From the NCBI RefSeq assembly GCF_001640805.2, contig NC_066848.1:9130276-9194275 (forward strand): a DNA stretch of 64,000 nucleotides, read 5' to 3'. Below, one piece after another: positions 11,533 to 24,600 of this stretch (positions within the stretch are counted from its first letter, which is position 1; every line of letters begins with the position of its first letter). Below the pieces are notes generated by a model. The model was not told the origin of the DNA. It did not search any database and saw nothing but the letters and a program-made list of their open reading frames with translations. The translations under genes and the position numbers were made by a program. The DNA comes from Lates calcarifer (taxonomy: Eukaryota > Chordata > Actinopteri > Centropomidae).

Positions 11533-12700
11533 TGTTAAACTCACAAATGTAGCTGTTAAGCAAGGAGCCAGGAGAAGCCATTATTGCACAAACCAAAACT
11601 AGTAAGCAAAGGTGCCATAAAAGACACAAGTTTTACTGGTGACTGAACTTGGGCCATACAGTAATATTCATACGCACCAATTATGTGCCTCATTGTAACA
11701 ATGAAGAGCCACTTGTTAAAGAAAAGTATTTATTTGCATACTGTGTTCACTGAGGAAGCCTGGTACTTAAGCTTTATGTTATGCTTTGTGTTTCAATTAT
11801 ATGAAATAAGCATAGATGTCAAGCCTGACAGATTACCTGAGATTATTATGTATAAGATTTTATTGATAGTTGATTGTGTTAGATTTTCAGGGATAAACTA
11901 CAGTGAAAGTGAAAGTGATGTGTATGTGTTTTGTTTGTGTGTCTGAGTGTGTGTGTTTGTGTCTGATGAGTGGATTTCTGCTCATACTGTTAATGACGTT
12001 AACGCTTAATACTGTCTACTTCAGCCTGTTTTGTATTTTAATAGATCTGCAATAGTCTAGGCAACTGATATAATCACTTTAGATTAGACCTGATGTGGGC
12101 TGATAGGGCTTTTCATAAATGACTCAGGTAAAGTGAATATTGAATAGCATTTTGTGCCATCTTGCCGAGTATTCATATCCTCCCAACAGTGCACAACAGT
12201 GCACTGTGTGAAAATGCAGTATACTCTCTGATGTCTTTTTATGCCCTTTAAGGTAGTTTTCTTGTGATGTATTGCATGCAAGCCACCAGAAAATACCATA
12301 GAAAAAAGGTCAGTTAAGATGGATATACAGCATAATACTCATGAGGTTTAATTAAATTATGTTATATTATAGAAGAAATATGCTTTACCTCAGACACCTA
12401 TATGTGTCTTCAACCTTCAAGCGCTCTTTTTCTCAGTAGCTACCCAGTAACCACAGTTGTAGTAATGTATTTCTCAGTGCTGCTTCCCCACCTCTAAGTA
12501 AACAGGCAGTTTGGGTGTATCTTACAAAAGCAGCTTCTCTGGTAATAACCTGCTGCTCCTGGCGGCAGGCCGCTCAGAATCAAAGGTGTTAAGACAGAGC
12601 TGATCCATTTATGTCAGACAAGTTTGTTCATGGACACACAATTGAAATTGCTGTGCAAGTAGTTTTTAAAGTATTCTACAAGTTAAGTTAAAATAATAAA
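11533..12700 (+). other. chst3: Probable 3' UTR of chst3
   Basis: The stretch follows the stop codon directly. It is AT-rich, has a GT-rich part at about 11919-11965 and no competing coding evidence. CHST3 transcripts in vertebrates have long 3' UTRs. The first clear AATAAA I see is at 12695-12700, so the UTR would be about 1.2 kb or longer. The open frame at 11683-11946 lies inside it and has no recognisable protein features. Confidence 0.45.
12695..12700 (+). terminator. chst3: Candidate polyadenylation signal AATAAA
   Basis: This is the first canonical AATAAA downstream of the chst3 stop. A TG-rich stretch (CTTGTATGTTGATGG) follows about 50 bp later. The motif is common by chance in AT-rich DNA, so this is only the nearest candidate. 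Confidence 0.3.
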
Positions 12701-13343
12701 ATCACCATAAATTTTAGGACATGTAAATTTTAGTTATAGGTTTTGAGATCCTTGTATGTTGATGGTCTTGAGAAATAATATATACAATGTATGTATGTAA
12801 CTCTGTTAATGTGGCCTATCACTTTAAGTGAAACCCAGGTGCTGTTGCGTTAACTGTCACTCTTGATGGTATATAAAGGTATCCACTGTGACTCCAGTTC
12901 AATAGCAGCATTGTGTTCAGCTTGGCTGAGGCACTGCTGAAACTGCTGTGCCGCTCATGGAAAAGGGATATGTATTAGAGGTACATATAGTGGTGGGCTT
13001 ATACTACCTCAGTGTTGAAAACCTAAATATGAATACTGGCAGGCCTTGAATTTCCCAGATTCTTTACTGAAGTATCTACACCAAAAAGAACACTGAAATA
13101 CCAAGTGGAACTGAAACAATGGGTGTAGTCAGAGTATGCGTTTAGCTAATTCAGATGGCAATTCATTTGCGATAGTAATCTAGGAGCAGTATAGTTTTGC
13201 AATTAATCCTTTGCCATTAAGATATATGTTTGACTGTTGGTGATTTGACCTTCAGAGAAAAATTGCCATCTTTAATTAAATGTTTTCATATAGAAAAAGT
13301 ATCAAAAATATCAATAGAAAGTCCAATGTCTCTGGCTTTTGGG

Positions 13344-13445
13344 AGTCAAATCTCAAGTTTGTCAAGTCACACAGCAGTCAAGTCCAAGTCTTCAGTCTCA
13401 TTTTTATGACTGAATTCTGATTGAGTCCAAGTCAACAACTCAAGC
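13344..13445. repeat. AAGTC-rich interspersed repeat fragment
   Basis: Repeated CAAGTC and AGTCCAAGTC units (CAAGTTTGTCAAGTCACAC, CAGTCAAGTCCAAGTC, GAGTCCAAGTCAACAACTC) are visible. This resembles a degenerate AAGTC-type repeat I associate with teleost genomes. No clear ends. Confidence 0.55.
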
Positions 13446-13974
13446 TGATGATGACATGGATTAAATGAAGATTAATGTGGGATTGTTTACTCAGTTGCAT
13501 TCTCTCATTCTAGTGCCACATGCAAATGCATGCTGTTGCCAGGGATCCCCCAAAAGGCTGAGTGGGAAGAAGCTGGAGAAAAAAGGCTGAAACAAGGAGC
13601 CTATTCAAGTCAGCATTCTTTCTGTCTGTTTCATGCCCCAGCTGAGAAAAAAACACTTTAGAGTTCACAGCTGTTGGTCAAGCTGATTTTCTCCCAGATC
13701 ATTTCCCTGATGCCCAATATTCCCACAGCCACATAGCAGATGTTTCCATCTGTTAAAAGAGGAAAAAGTCGTGGTGATAAGCCAGTGAAGAGCCAAATCC
13801 ACCAGTCTCAGAATTTCCTCAAGGTATCGGTTGTTGTTTTTGACCACTAGAGGTGCTGTAGAGTGATGAGTTTTACAAACGATAATGTTTTACAAGCACA
13901 AGGATGTGCATGGACACTATGAAATAACAGGTGATGTGGTTCACAACTCTGTTGACTGCATAGTTTAGAATCAG

Positions 13975-14160
13975 AATCGACGATCTTTCCCTAACCTTAA
14001 CCAAAATGCCTTTGTTGCCTAAACCTAGCCACAGACAGGATGCTGAATTCTACAGAATGTATTTTTATTTGCTGTTACAGTTTAGTTGTCTGTAAATGTA
14101 ATGTACCGGGAAGTGGGTTGCTGACTTTCTGACAGTAAATGGCAAATGAAGTTAAAGTTG
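13975..14160 (-). repeat. Teleost interspersed repeat with CCTAACCTTAACC core
   Basis: CTTTCCCTAACCTTAACCAA followed by GTTGCCTAAACCTAGCC matches, in reverse orientation, the GGTTAAGGTTAGGGAAA core seen near 42513. The two are probably copies of one family. Ends not identified. Confidence 0.5.
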
Positions 14161-17100
14161 TTTGAACATGAACATGTCACATACAGTCACATAATAGATT
14201 TCAAATACAAATAAGCAGTTTTGAATTCACTGGACACAGGAACTGGGCTTTTAATACCCTGCATCTCTATGTTCTGTTTTTAGTGATAGGGATTTAATCA
14301 TTAAACGTAATCAAATCAGTTTGCACTCTTAGTTGGAATAACAGAGTGGTGCCTCAGCTGGCTCTGGGAAATTGATCTCTCAAGAATAATATGCTACACT
14401 GAGGTCTAATAAAACAATGTGTTTATGTGTCAGTGGAGAACTGAGGGTAAAGACAGATTGCTTTAAGTTACGTGTTGGTTCACGGGATGACATCAGAGGA
14501 AGGAGAGTGACTCACATGTGACCCAGGTGCAGTCTTTTAAACTAAAATCATTGTGCTCACAGAGCAATTGACATGAACATAGATGTAGAGTTTATAGAGA
14601 GGATTACAACAGCCACATTTTGATTGAGTACATATAAAAGATAAGTCCACAAAAATTACATCCTTGTTGTCTTAAATACTGACTTTAATTCCATAAACAT
14701 GTTATCTGCCTTATCTTTTTTAGGGAAAGGAGAGTCCTCAAATGAACAGATAGCTGCACTGTGAAGAAAATCTGAAGTGAAGTCCAAAAATCCAAAGTCT
14801 TGAACACTGACTCGTGTACTTGTGTCTGACAGGTTCTTTTTTTTCTCTGAATATCCTCAGTTGGCTTCTCCTCTTATCCTAAACCTAAACTTAAAATAAA
14901 CTAATCAGCTCTGACTTGGTTCCTCAGGTCGAATCTTCGTAATGTTTACATGCTCCTGTACCAGATGGCAATTATAGATGCAACATTCTGCTCAATGCAA
15001 TCACGTACACAGATGCAATCACTTCAGACATCCTCTGTCTGGACAGAGAAAAATTCCTATTTGTGGAATCATTTCCCGATTGTCACAGTGAATTATTTAT
15101 TTGATTACTTGTCCACGAGAAATAGCTTTTTGTTGATAAGACAGAAAAGGAACTAAGTGTTTGGATAACTAAATGCTGAGGTACCGCCTCAGTAAAATAT
15201 GCAGTTACTGCACAGGTTTCATACATTTTTTCATATTATCATATTTAATGATAAATGTTTTCTCTTTTTCTAGCAAACCTTGAATACTGTGTGTGTGATT
15301 CTCTTCATTTTTGTATCCTCCTGCATCCAAATATTTTATTCTTTCCACTGTGTTTACTGCTTTCTTGAATGTGAATATATTAATACTGAAGAGCTTCTTC
15401 TCTATGGACTCTGTTTCTATGTTCATGCTGATTGCCATGTGAGCTCCCTGATTTGATTCACCTGCCCCATACTCTATATATGTAACCCAGATGGCTTGGC
15501 TCCCTCTCTTCAAGAAGGCAGAAGTAGTGTAATGTTGTGATACCTGTTTTACTCAAGCAAACAACTTGAACTTTGTCTTTCACTGATGGTTTTAGTTACA
15601 AGAAGAAAAAGAAATGTGGAGGGATTGAGGTGAAAGAGTGTGATCAAATAACAAACCTAAAGTTCACAATACAATTGCAGGAAAGATAATGATCTAAAAA
15701 TCATGAGTCAACATCACAGTATTTCACAAATCCAAACTTCTCATGTACTTGGCAATCACTTTTTGTACCTTATCTTTTTTTGGCAAACACACCAAATGTT
15801 TTGTTGGTATAAACAAATGAAAATAGATCTGTGCTGTATGACCCACTGGTCACACAAATTAATCTGTGCATAGTACCTGCCTGTTCACCTGCATTCCCCG
15901 ACTTGTTCATTTTAGTCCTAACATGGTGAGAAAGTTAAAGTTAAAGTTTGGCACTGCTTGCTTCAAGGCTGACACCGGTTTGAGACTGTCATGCCATTAA
16001 ACTACTGTACCAACAGATGCACACAGTGTGCTTGTATGCACACACAGATTCAATGACTCTATTTGTGCTGTGTAAGGGAAGGGAGACGGCTAAGGAAACA
16101 GGACCCCCACCCCTCTCCATTGACCTTTTCTGGCTCTTATCCATGTTCCTCCTCTCTTAAAAATCCCCTCTGCCACCTCAGCCTTCTTACATTGGACAGA
16201 TATTAATTATGTTTTGAGTGTTTTTTTTTGTTTTTTTTTTGTTTTTTTTGGTGTGTCTGTTTTTACTTTTCTTTTCGGGGATGATGACATCCACTTTCTG
16301 TCTGAGTTATCCAGAGTCATACAATCACTATGCTGCTCCGGTCCAGCTCTCCACCCCTCAAGCAAACACCCACATTCAAACAGACACTCTCTGCACCTCT
16401 ACCTTTCTCTAAGCACACTCCATCTCCTCTTACCGGCTGCCCCTCGTTGGAAGGTAAATAAATCCTGTGGTTGGGGTGGAACACTGAGTGCCCTCATATG
16501 CCTCTGGAGTTGTGCTGCCTGAAAAGAGGCCTTGTGTTTGCCTCTGTAAGGTGGCTCCACTCAGCCATACACTGGCCATGCACAGATAGGCTGCTCTGTG
16601 GAACACCCAAAAATCAGCTTGGAGAAAACATGGTTTAAAACAAAAACCATAAACTTGTTGTCGTGTATTAAAACATATTGCTGTTGTAACCACCTTTAGT
16701 GACAATTCAAGTGTTAATTAAAAGCTAGGATATGACTATATACTGCCTCACTGTTAAATGCTGCAATCATTTTCTGGGTGTCCAGCAGAGGGCAGTAGAC
16801 CCCACAGGATCATCAAGAACATTAGGTGTGCTTTTGTGTGTATGTGTGTGCTCTGAAAACATAGAGCTGCGTACATTATGTGTGTATATGCACACGGGCT
16901 TGTGGAATTACATATGTTGCATATGTGCATTTGTATATGTGTGGGGGCCTCTCTCAGGTTAATGCTCATGTGCAGAGAAGATTGTTGTAGCGTCTCTCTC
17001 GCCTCATTACAGGAAGTTTTCCTGCAGCTCAAGACAAAGAAAATGACTCCTGCACATGCCTGTTCCTCTTCAATCCACTGTTCGGCTCTCTGTTCCCTTC

Positions 17101-17571
17101 AATGCGTCCCTGGAGCTCAATGGGACGGAAGTGTGAAAGATGTCCACATCAAAGAGAGTCCAGGCCAGCACTAATCCGCAAATAATGACAGGCAGGCAGG
17201 GCTGAACTTGAACACACATGTCCCCTTACTTACTAATCTTGCATGGTATAGAGCAATCTCTCAAGAAGATTGTCGTGAAACACAACACCAGCGCTACAGA
17301 TAAAGATGAGTTAGAATTATCATGATTGATTCAAAAGAACAAATAAAATGAGCAAAATAGGGTCTAAAGACAATGCTTAAGATCTAATGTTTTATTATGA
17401 TGAGGAAGAGTGTAAAGTTGCAGTGTGTATAGTGAGTAGGATTTTTTTGACCGGAGTATTTTAGATGAGTTTTCTTCTGTCAGTAGGCTGATTCTGACTC
17501 CAGAAGTGGACACTCTAGTGGGGGAAAGACTAGCTGTTTAAACACCTTTTTAGATAAAGCAGCACAAAAAA

Positions 17572-17599
17572 GACACACACACACACACACACACACACA
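17572..17599. repeat. (AC)n microsatellite
   Basis: Uninterrupted AC dinucleotides, directly visible. It flanks the repeat at 17600-17714. Confidence 0.97.
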
Positions 17600-17714
17600 T
17601 CCACACTCTCTATAGTTGGGAGGAAGGTCATTGCACATAGTGCATTCCCTCACCACTTACCCAAACCTTAACCATCACAGCTAAATGACCAACCCCAACC
17701 CTTACCATAACTCA
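17600..17714. repeat. Teleost repeat with CCTTAACCATCACA core between two CA tracts
   Basis: The order TATAGTTGGGAGGA, TCATTG, TGCATTCCCTCACC, CCAAACCTTAACCATCACAG, CTAAATGACCAACCCCAACC resembles a common teleost repeat that is usually bordered by CA microsatellites, as it is here on both sides. Confidence 0.6.

Positions 17715-17756
<42 letters not shown>
17715..17756. repeat. (CA)n microsatellite
   Basis: Uninterrupted CA dinucleotides. The His/Thr repeat in the overlapping open frame is just this tract translated. Confidence 0.97.
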
Positions 17757-17758
<2 letters not shown>

Positions 17759-18244
17759 CTCTTTCTCTCTCTCTCAAACACATACCTTTTTAACTGTCAG
17801 GTGGGCAGGCCTCGAGGGGAAATTCTTCCAGACTCACCTGTACCATTGTTTCCTCTGCTCTTCCTGTGTGAGGAGCCTGTGTTGTTTGAATACAATGGGG
17901 TCAGGCAAATCACAGCACCTGTCAGACAAACACTCCATCATTGTGACAGCTGAGGACTGACAATAAACGGTGCAAATACTCATACTGACTAACCCCAGTT
18001 TTTTGTTTTTTCACCACCTTTGTGATGGTGCTATTGCACAGAAAAATTTTCATGGACCTTGATTTGCAGAGTAAGTGTCCTGGAAATGATACATTTGTTA
18101 ATGTTTCCTTTTTGCCACTGCAGCTGTAACTGAGAAGGTTGTATATTTTTTGTTGGGCCATTTACCATGCCATTGTGGACTAATGGTGTTGCAGATTACT
18201 GTATGAAAACAACAACAACATAATTATTTGCAATTGTGCTTCTG

Positions 18245-18620
18245 ACCACAGCAGTGGATTAGGTTTTTTTTTCCTCTGTTTTTGGTCTCTCTACCAATGC
18301 TGTGAAAAACATCTGACTCTTTAGTTGCTAAATGCTCCACTTTGTCCATCGAATAGTCAATAACTGCGTCTATCTGCTGTTTGATGCTGAGCAGGTAGTA
18401 TACACTGGATTGTCCAAGCTTTTTCACTGGAAACCGCTGCCTGCTGTGGCTGAAATGATGATCTAGAGACTAGACTAGAGTGCCAGTGACTTTTTGGGCT
18501 AGGCAGCTAAACAATGAACTAAACACATTGTAATGCAGAGAGGAGCTGCAGATTCTGGTGATAATTCGCTGAGGCTTTATCACAAAAAAAGACACCTCAC
18601 ACTGTCACATTGTTTTTGCT
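18245..18620. repeat. Probable teleost interspersed repeat fragment
   Basis: GTTGCTAAATGCTCCAC, GATGCTGAGCAGGTAGTATA, CACTGGAAACCGCTGCC and AGAGGAGCTGCAGATTC in this order resemble a dispersed teleost repeat I have seen in many genomic contexts. Class and ends not determined; it is diverged. Confidence 0.4.
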
Positions 18621-21600
18621 TTGTCATTTGATACATTGTGATTATAAAAGAAAATTTTTTAAAGCCAAATATTCAAAATATGAGAAATACACAAGAGTTT
18701 CAAACAGAGCATGAGACAAAATCAGAAAAGACAGAGACTAAAACATCAGTATCTTTTTTAATCATATTAATATAATATAATTCATATTCAAACAGTATTT
18801 GAATGCTGTACCTTTTTTTGTTGGAGAATTATCGTTGTAAGCCAACGTGTACTAAATGGCAAATAACATGTAACTGATATCGCAAAACTGATAGCAGCAT
18901 CCTCAACAGAAATCAATATCATATGATATTGTGCCATCCACTAAGTAATACTAAGCCTTTCTATTCACTATTTAATCTACCAGTGAACTTCGCAGAGGCA
19001 GCCAGGTTATGTCAGACTGACATGAAACAAAAGGTAACATTGTGCAGCTGAATATCTTCCAGACGCTGAGCCCCATAGGAAAGGTCTATGTGTAGTGCCA
19101 GAGTTGGGGATTAAAACTCACTCTGGGAATGTCAGCTTTGTCAGACAATACAATCCCATCACTGCTGCCACCACAGTCTTCATTAAAATTTTATCATGCT
19201 ACCTCCAAAATGGTGGATTTTGTCCAACTATTATAGCTTAATCGTTACAGTTTGAGAAATGATTTATTTTTCAAGATAAGCAATCAAAGTTCATTAACTT
19301 GCCTGTGGTATTTATGGTTTTCCATTTGTCCAAACCTCAACTGGCACTGTAGTTGAGTACAAGAAAATACCAACAGCATGATGTCACTCTTTCCTGTTAT
19401 AATGCCAGTGCTCTTCAGTGGACCTGAGTGATGGGTGTACCCCATAAAGGTCAGCCCCTAGAGGACTCTATAGACATCAATGTTACCTTATCCTGTGTTG
19501 TCTCTTCTGCACCCCTCTGTCAATCAGTCTGCTGGACCAACCTTCTCAAGTTGCATGAGCTATGATTAGCAATTTCTGCCATTATGTATCCCCCCCTGCA
19601 TAATTCATGCCCCTAGTTCTTTTTGACCGTCCCCTGGAGAGAACACGAGAGGGGAATCCCACCCTGTACTCCAACAAAACCCAGAGGGCTTGTCATGAGG
19701 TGGGAGTGAGAAAATAATGCTGCATTTTTAATTATCCAAACCTTGGATGATTCATAATTGATGAGGGGATGATCTTAGTTGCAGGTTTGCCCCTTTCCCG
19801 TCAAGGAAATGAAATGGTGTGGAAAGTGTTGGGTCATTAGGCCGTTAGGGATCCAGTCCTCTCCTGATCCAAAGACCAAGTATGACAAAGCCGCAGAGAG
19901 GAGATCCCATACACTGACCAAAGTGGAGCAAGCATTTTCCCTTCCCTCAGTTGAGTCTGCCATTGTTTGGCTGTGTTATTGTTCTGAGAGATGGTGAGCT
20001 TTGTCATTGGAGAAGCCTGCTCTGGTTCACCGTCAGGTGGGTTAACATGGCAATTTATTTTGGTAAAATAAGAAAGTGGAATTGGCTTCCTGTCCTGGAG
20101 GACCTTAAACTCAGTGCATTTAATTATTTAGTTGTCATCCATGGTTAAATAGTATAATATTATTTATCAAACATCATCTTTCTTAAGAGCATTTAAACAT
20201 GGCTTTTATTGAGTGACAAACTGCTGATAAAAACTGACAGAAGAATCTGAAATTGTTCCTGTCTTTGAGGGCACAGGGTTATGGGGAAGCAGTTCAGAAG
20301 TGATCATGTTTTCCTCCAAGTAATTCTTAATCGCTGTGTTTTCATCTCCAGGCAGGACAGTAATGACCAATTCTGAGTGACTGACCATGGGAATGGGCAC
20401 AGCTTAAATCCCCTTCATCCCAGTCCCTGTGTGTGCTTAAGTCTAACTCCCAAAAACTACACACACACACACACACATTCAGGGTTACAGAGTTGAGTCT
20501 GCTTCATGGTGTAGCCACCCTTTGATTCACCGCTCAATGAAACTTGTGACTGTTTTAATTAAGGGGGAAAATACACTGACAGTGTAGCACACGGAAATCC
20601 GCCGCCACGCACATAAAGGGTGCTAATGCTTTTCTTCCTGTCGACGCAAGGCTGGCCTCCTTTTGTCAGACTGACCATTCACTTCTCATTCATTTTCTTT
20701 TCCCCTCTTTCTTCTGTTCTTAAGTATGGCATCGCATGAGGTCTGCGGCTAATGACAGGAAAAACAAATTCAGGGTCCAGCCAGGTGAGGGAGCCTCATG
20801 TGACCAGTTGGGACTGAAATTTTGCCAAAAAAAAAAAAAAAAAAAAAACCTAAACACACACATTTCTTACTTTGTTTTCTGTTCTGTTTGTGACAGTAGG
20901 GCCACAGGGGATCTTTTTATGGCTGCCAAAGGAACAACAGGGAATATTTCACCCTCTTCCTTTGTTTGGTATGCCCTGGGGCAGGAATAGTTCATCTCCA
21001 CTATCCTACAGGAAACGATAACTAATCGCCAAATTCTTTACTTTTTAAAGAGAATTTCATACTCTCTTACACTCATCACTATGGATTTTTATGAATCAGT
21101 TTGTGTACTATCCAAACTTTTCAGTCTTTGGACAGTAGCTTTGAGTTAAATAATGGAAAAGAATTGTACTCTCTGGTCATCAACCAGCATCCGAAAACAG
21201 CTGACAGCTGTCTGTGGGTTCCCATATTAGTCACAGAGGTACAGTTCTTTGTCGTTGTGGTATTTTGACAGATGTTTCACAGAGGTTTGTGTATGCTGGT
21301 GTGTGACAAGTCCTCTCTTCCTCTGGGGATCAATGTCTGTCCTGTTCTCTTGCAGATCTGATGTTTATCTGCTGGTGATCAATCACACCGCTGACAGCAT
21401 GAGGGTTAGAGTTACCATCCCCACTGCCTCTGAGTGGGCGTCTGTAGATTGAATACAAAGGACAGGTAACAACTAACAAGGGCTGAAATACTTAATTCAG
21501 TATATGCCAATATGCAGTACATCATGTCTCAAAATATCGCACTGTATATACACACGGTTGTGGCAAACTGTTGTACACAAACTAAAGAATCAGATTATAT

Positions 21601-24600
21601 CTGTTCTCATTACATCTGATAATTATGTGAGTGTATATATTTTTTAGTTTGTCATTAGGGGCTTGTATAGATCAATCTACTGTGAATAAATGGATACATA
21701 AAGGTTTAGATTTTAAGCCCTTTGCAATCAAAAATGATATTTAAATGCTACGTAAAAGCATGGAGAAAGATGAAGCCTATATTCACATAAAGACTTCAGT
21801 GTTTTCATAACAGATTGGATTCTACCACAGCTGTTCACCTGAAAAAGAGAAAAGCAATTTAAATACTGTACAGGCTAAGTTTCTAGTTTTCCCAGCCCAA
21901 AATAAAGCCCCTGCACTGTAAACGGCCACTTAAAATAAATGATTGATGATGACTCCCTGCTTGCAGCAAAATGGGCCCAAGTCAGGATTTTCGCCCCTTA
22001 ATGCAGGTGTCAGTAATCCTCCTCCTTTGCCTCTTCAAGTGATGTTTTTAGCCCGAGGAAATGCTTGACCAGATTCCTCCCTTACCGCATAGAAACAGTG
22101 TAATCTCTCAATCCTTGACACAGCAAATAAACACTGTGCAGAAAGAGAGCTCGGCAACTTTATCTCTTACTTCCTTTCACATTGTCTCGTTGACAAGTTT
22201 CAGGGGGAACCTCACCAGGGAGAGAAAAGAGGAGACATATTTCTTAGGTAACAGACCCAAAGGGGCTGTGGCTGGGGATTGAAGGTTAAGTGCACGTACT
22301 AATACTCACAAAAAGCAACTTAACACCTTAGGATATAATGACATTGCATACAGTTCCTTTTAGCCTTCCATTTGGTCACCACCTCTTCCTTAAACGAGGA
22401 AAACTGCCATGTTATCCTGTTCCACAAGACAAATTGGGAGATAAAAGATCTTGAAACAAAATAGAAATATGTTGCTTGATGACTTAATGTGATAATGTGG
22501 TGATTGTAAATTTTAAGATGTTGTAATACCAGTCAAGATAACATTGTTAACATTATAATTATTAGTGAAATTAAAAACTAAGGAGAAAAGTGAGCCACCT
22601 TGAGGAGAAGCTTCTTTTGTATCCCTGATCTCACTCATATCTGACTCATTTTGCTGTAGCCACAGCACCTAATTGGAGGTTAATGTCTTTTAACCTTTCT
22701 CATAAATTATTCCTTGTGATATCTGAACTCCCCACTCCTCCAGTTGCCCACCCTTCATCTTAATTGGTCAAGACACCGGCTTTCCCCCCCGGAGATAACC
22801 GTACCATGGCTTCAGACTTTGAGCTGTAGATGTTTTCAGGGGGACTGTGTCTCATTTGACTGGATATTGTATCTGTGGATGTCTGAGATCACTGGACAAA
22901 AAAAAGACTTGATTACAAAAAGTATGACATGACCCCTACACAGCTTTTTAAGTGCCAAGAACAGAGAAGGAATACAGTGCATCCTTCTCATGTCCACTTT
23001 ATACAAGCTGAAATGAATGTCAAGAATTAGAGGTTTTAATGTGTACAGCACGTCATTCCCTACAAAACCTCCAAAAAGAACATCTTCTGTAACACGGTGG
23101 TGTGACTTTTCCTGACTCTTAAAAGATTTGCCCCATGCCGATCTGCATAGTTCCTCTTGTAACTGAGGTTCAACAAAGGCATTTTGGTGTCAGGCCATCA
23201 AATAGGCTGAGTTCTTCTATTTATTCATAGTTACCGCACCACCTCAGTTCCACTTCCACAAGCTCAAATGGACAATTATGGCCAGTGTAAAAATGGAGTT
23301 ATGGTATGCAGCTTGAGTTCATACCTGGTGACTCTTTAGTCCTCTGTGTTAGTTACCAAAATGAGAACTGAACTCTACATGTAGAACTATAGGGTCAATC
23401 AAGTCTAGCACCTGCTATATGCACCCGAATCTCTGAAATGCTTTGTAATCATAATAATTTCTCTGTATTTACATAATCCCACTGAGACAAATGTTCTTTT
23501 CTAGTTGCTGCCATAGTTGCCAATAATGAACACTTGCAGTTCGACCCAGCACCTTTCAGGACAGCTAGGGAAACCATCCCTATCAAAGAGTTTGCCCACT
23601 GTTTTATTAAATTAGACTAGATATGTTATAAATGGTACCAGTTTATCATCTGCTCAGCCTCCTGACCACCCAAAACAATTATATTCCTCACACCAGTTTT
23701 TGTCAAATCTGTACAGCATATATTATATGTCTGCTCCAGCCATGACCTGTGCCTGTCTCAGTCCCGAGCAGCTTCTAAACACCTTGTTTCAGTCGTGACA
23801 TTCCCTACTTTCAAATGGATCCCAAAAAATTTTAAATTTTATTTTATAAATATTCATCTTGTTTCAAATGTGGCACCATACTGTAACTCATTTTGTGAAT
23901 CATTTTTAAATTGGCATTGCATTTGTGCTGCTGAAACATTCTCAGGTGATTTATTAGTATAAGTTTAAAAGAAGTTTCAAAAGTTTCAAACTTTATAGGA
24001 AAGACATTAGATCTACAATTTGTAGATCAAAATTTAGTTATGTGAAAGGGTTATTATTTTACAATTAGCTCAAATTGTATTATTTTGTTCATTAAACTCC
24101 TGATTTATTTTATTAATGGCTTGTTATTATTCTTATGATTGCAGTGCTATTGAAATAAGCATGAACATGATTCAAATGTTATATTTAGATAAGTAACAAA
24201 AGGGAAAATATAAAATCTCGTTCTGATCCCAGGGGGCAGTATTGGCTGTATATTGTCCAGTTAAAACTACAATATTGCATTTTAACCCTTGTAGTTGTAC
24301 AGGTATAATGCTTAAATATTTCCTACAGAGGCTTATAAAAAACACTTGTTCAGCTTGGTGTTGACTAAAATACAGTCTGAACGGTGAGAAAAGGTGTGTA
24401 ACAAGCCTGAGGAGATTTTGCTCAGCTTTTTTTATGTACAACCTGAAAACAGGATTGTTTATTGCTGCTGCTAAGCAAACAGATTGGAGTTCAACAGACA
24501 AAGCATAAAGCAGGTTTGATAGAGACACAACAGATCCTGAGGCCTAGGATCAGCAGCACTAATGGGATTATACCTACTGCTCACACACACACACACACAC

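Larger units (their letters stand above)
12701..17571. other. Intergenic DNA 3' of chst3, no gene supported
   Basis: No exon could be supported. The stretch contains the two repeat fragments listed separately (13.34 and 13.98 kb), T-rich runs near 16219-16250 and unremarkable AT-rich sequence. A TATATAAAGG box occurs near 12870 with nothing coding downstream. Confidence 0.4.

Noticed and set aside
11683..11946. Open frame of 87 codons after the chst3 stop
   Set aside because: AT-rich composition, no domain features, and it lies in the probable 3' UTR.
12780..12960. TATATAAAGG box with a downstream stretch resembling an LTR or promoter
   Set aside because: No matching second LTR, no TG...CA borders with a target duplication, and no downstream gene were found.
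17685..17960. Open frame with a Thr-His run
   Set aside because: A translation of the CA microsatellite, with no other protein-like features.
24172..24528. Minus-strand open frame of 118 codons
   Set aside because: No recognisable motif, no splice context and composition like the surrounding noncoding DNA; chance open frames of this length are expected.
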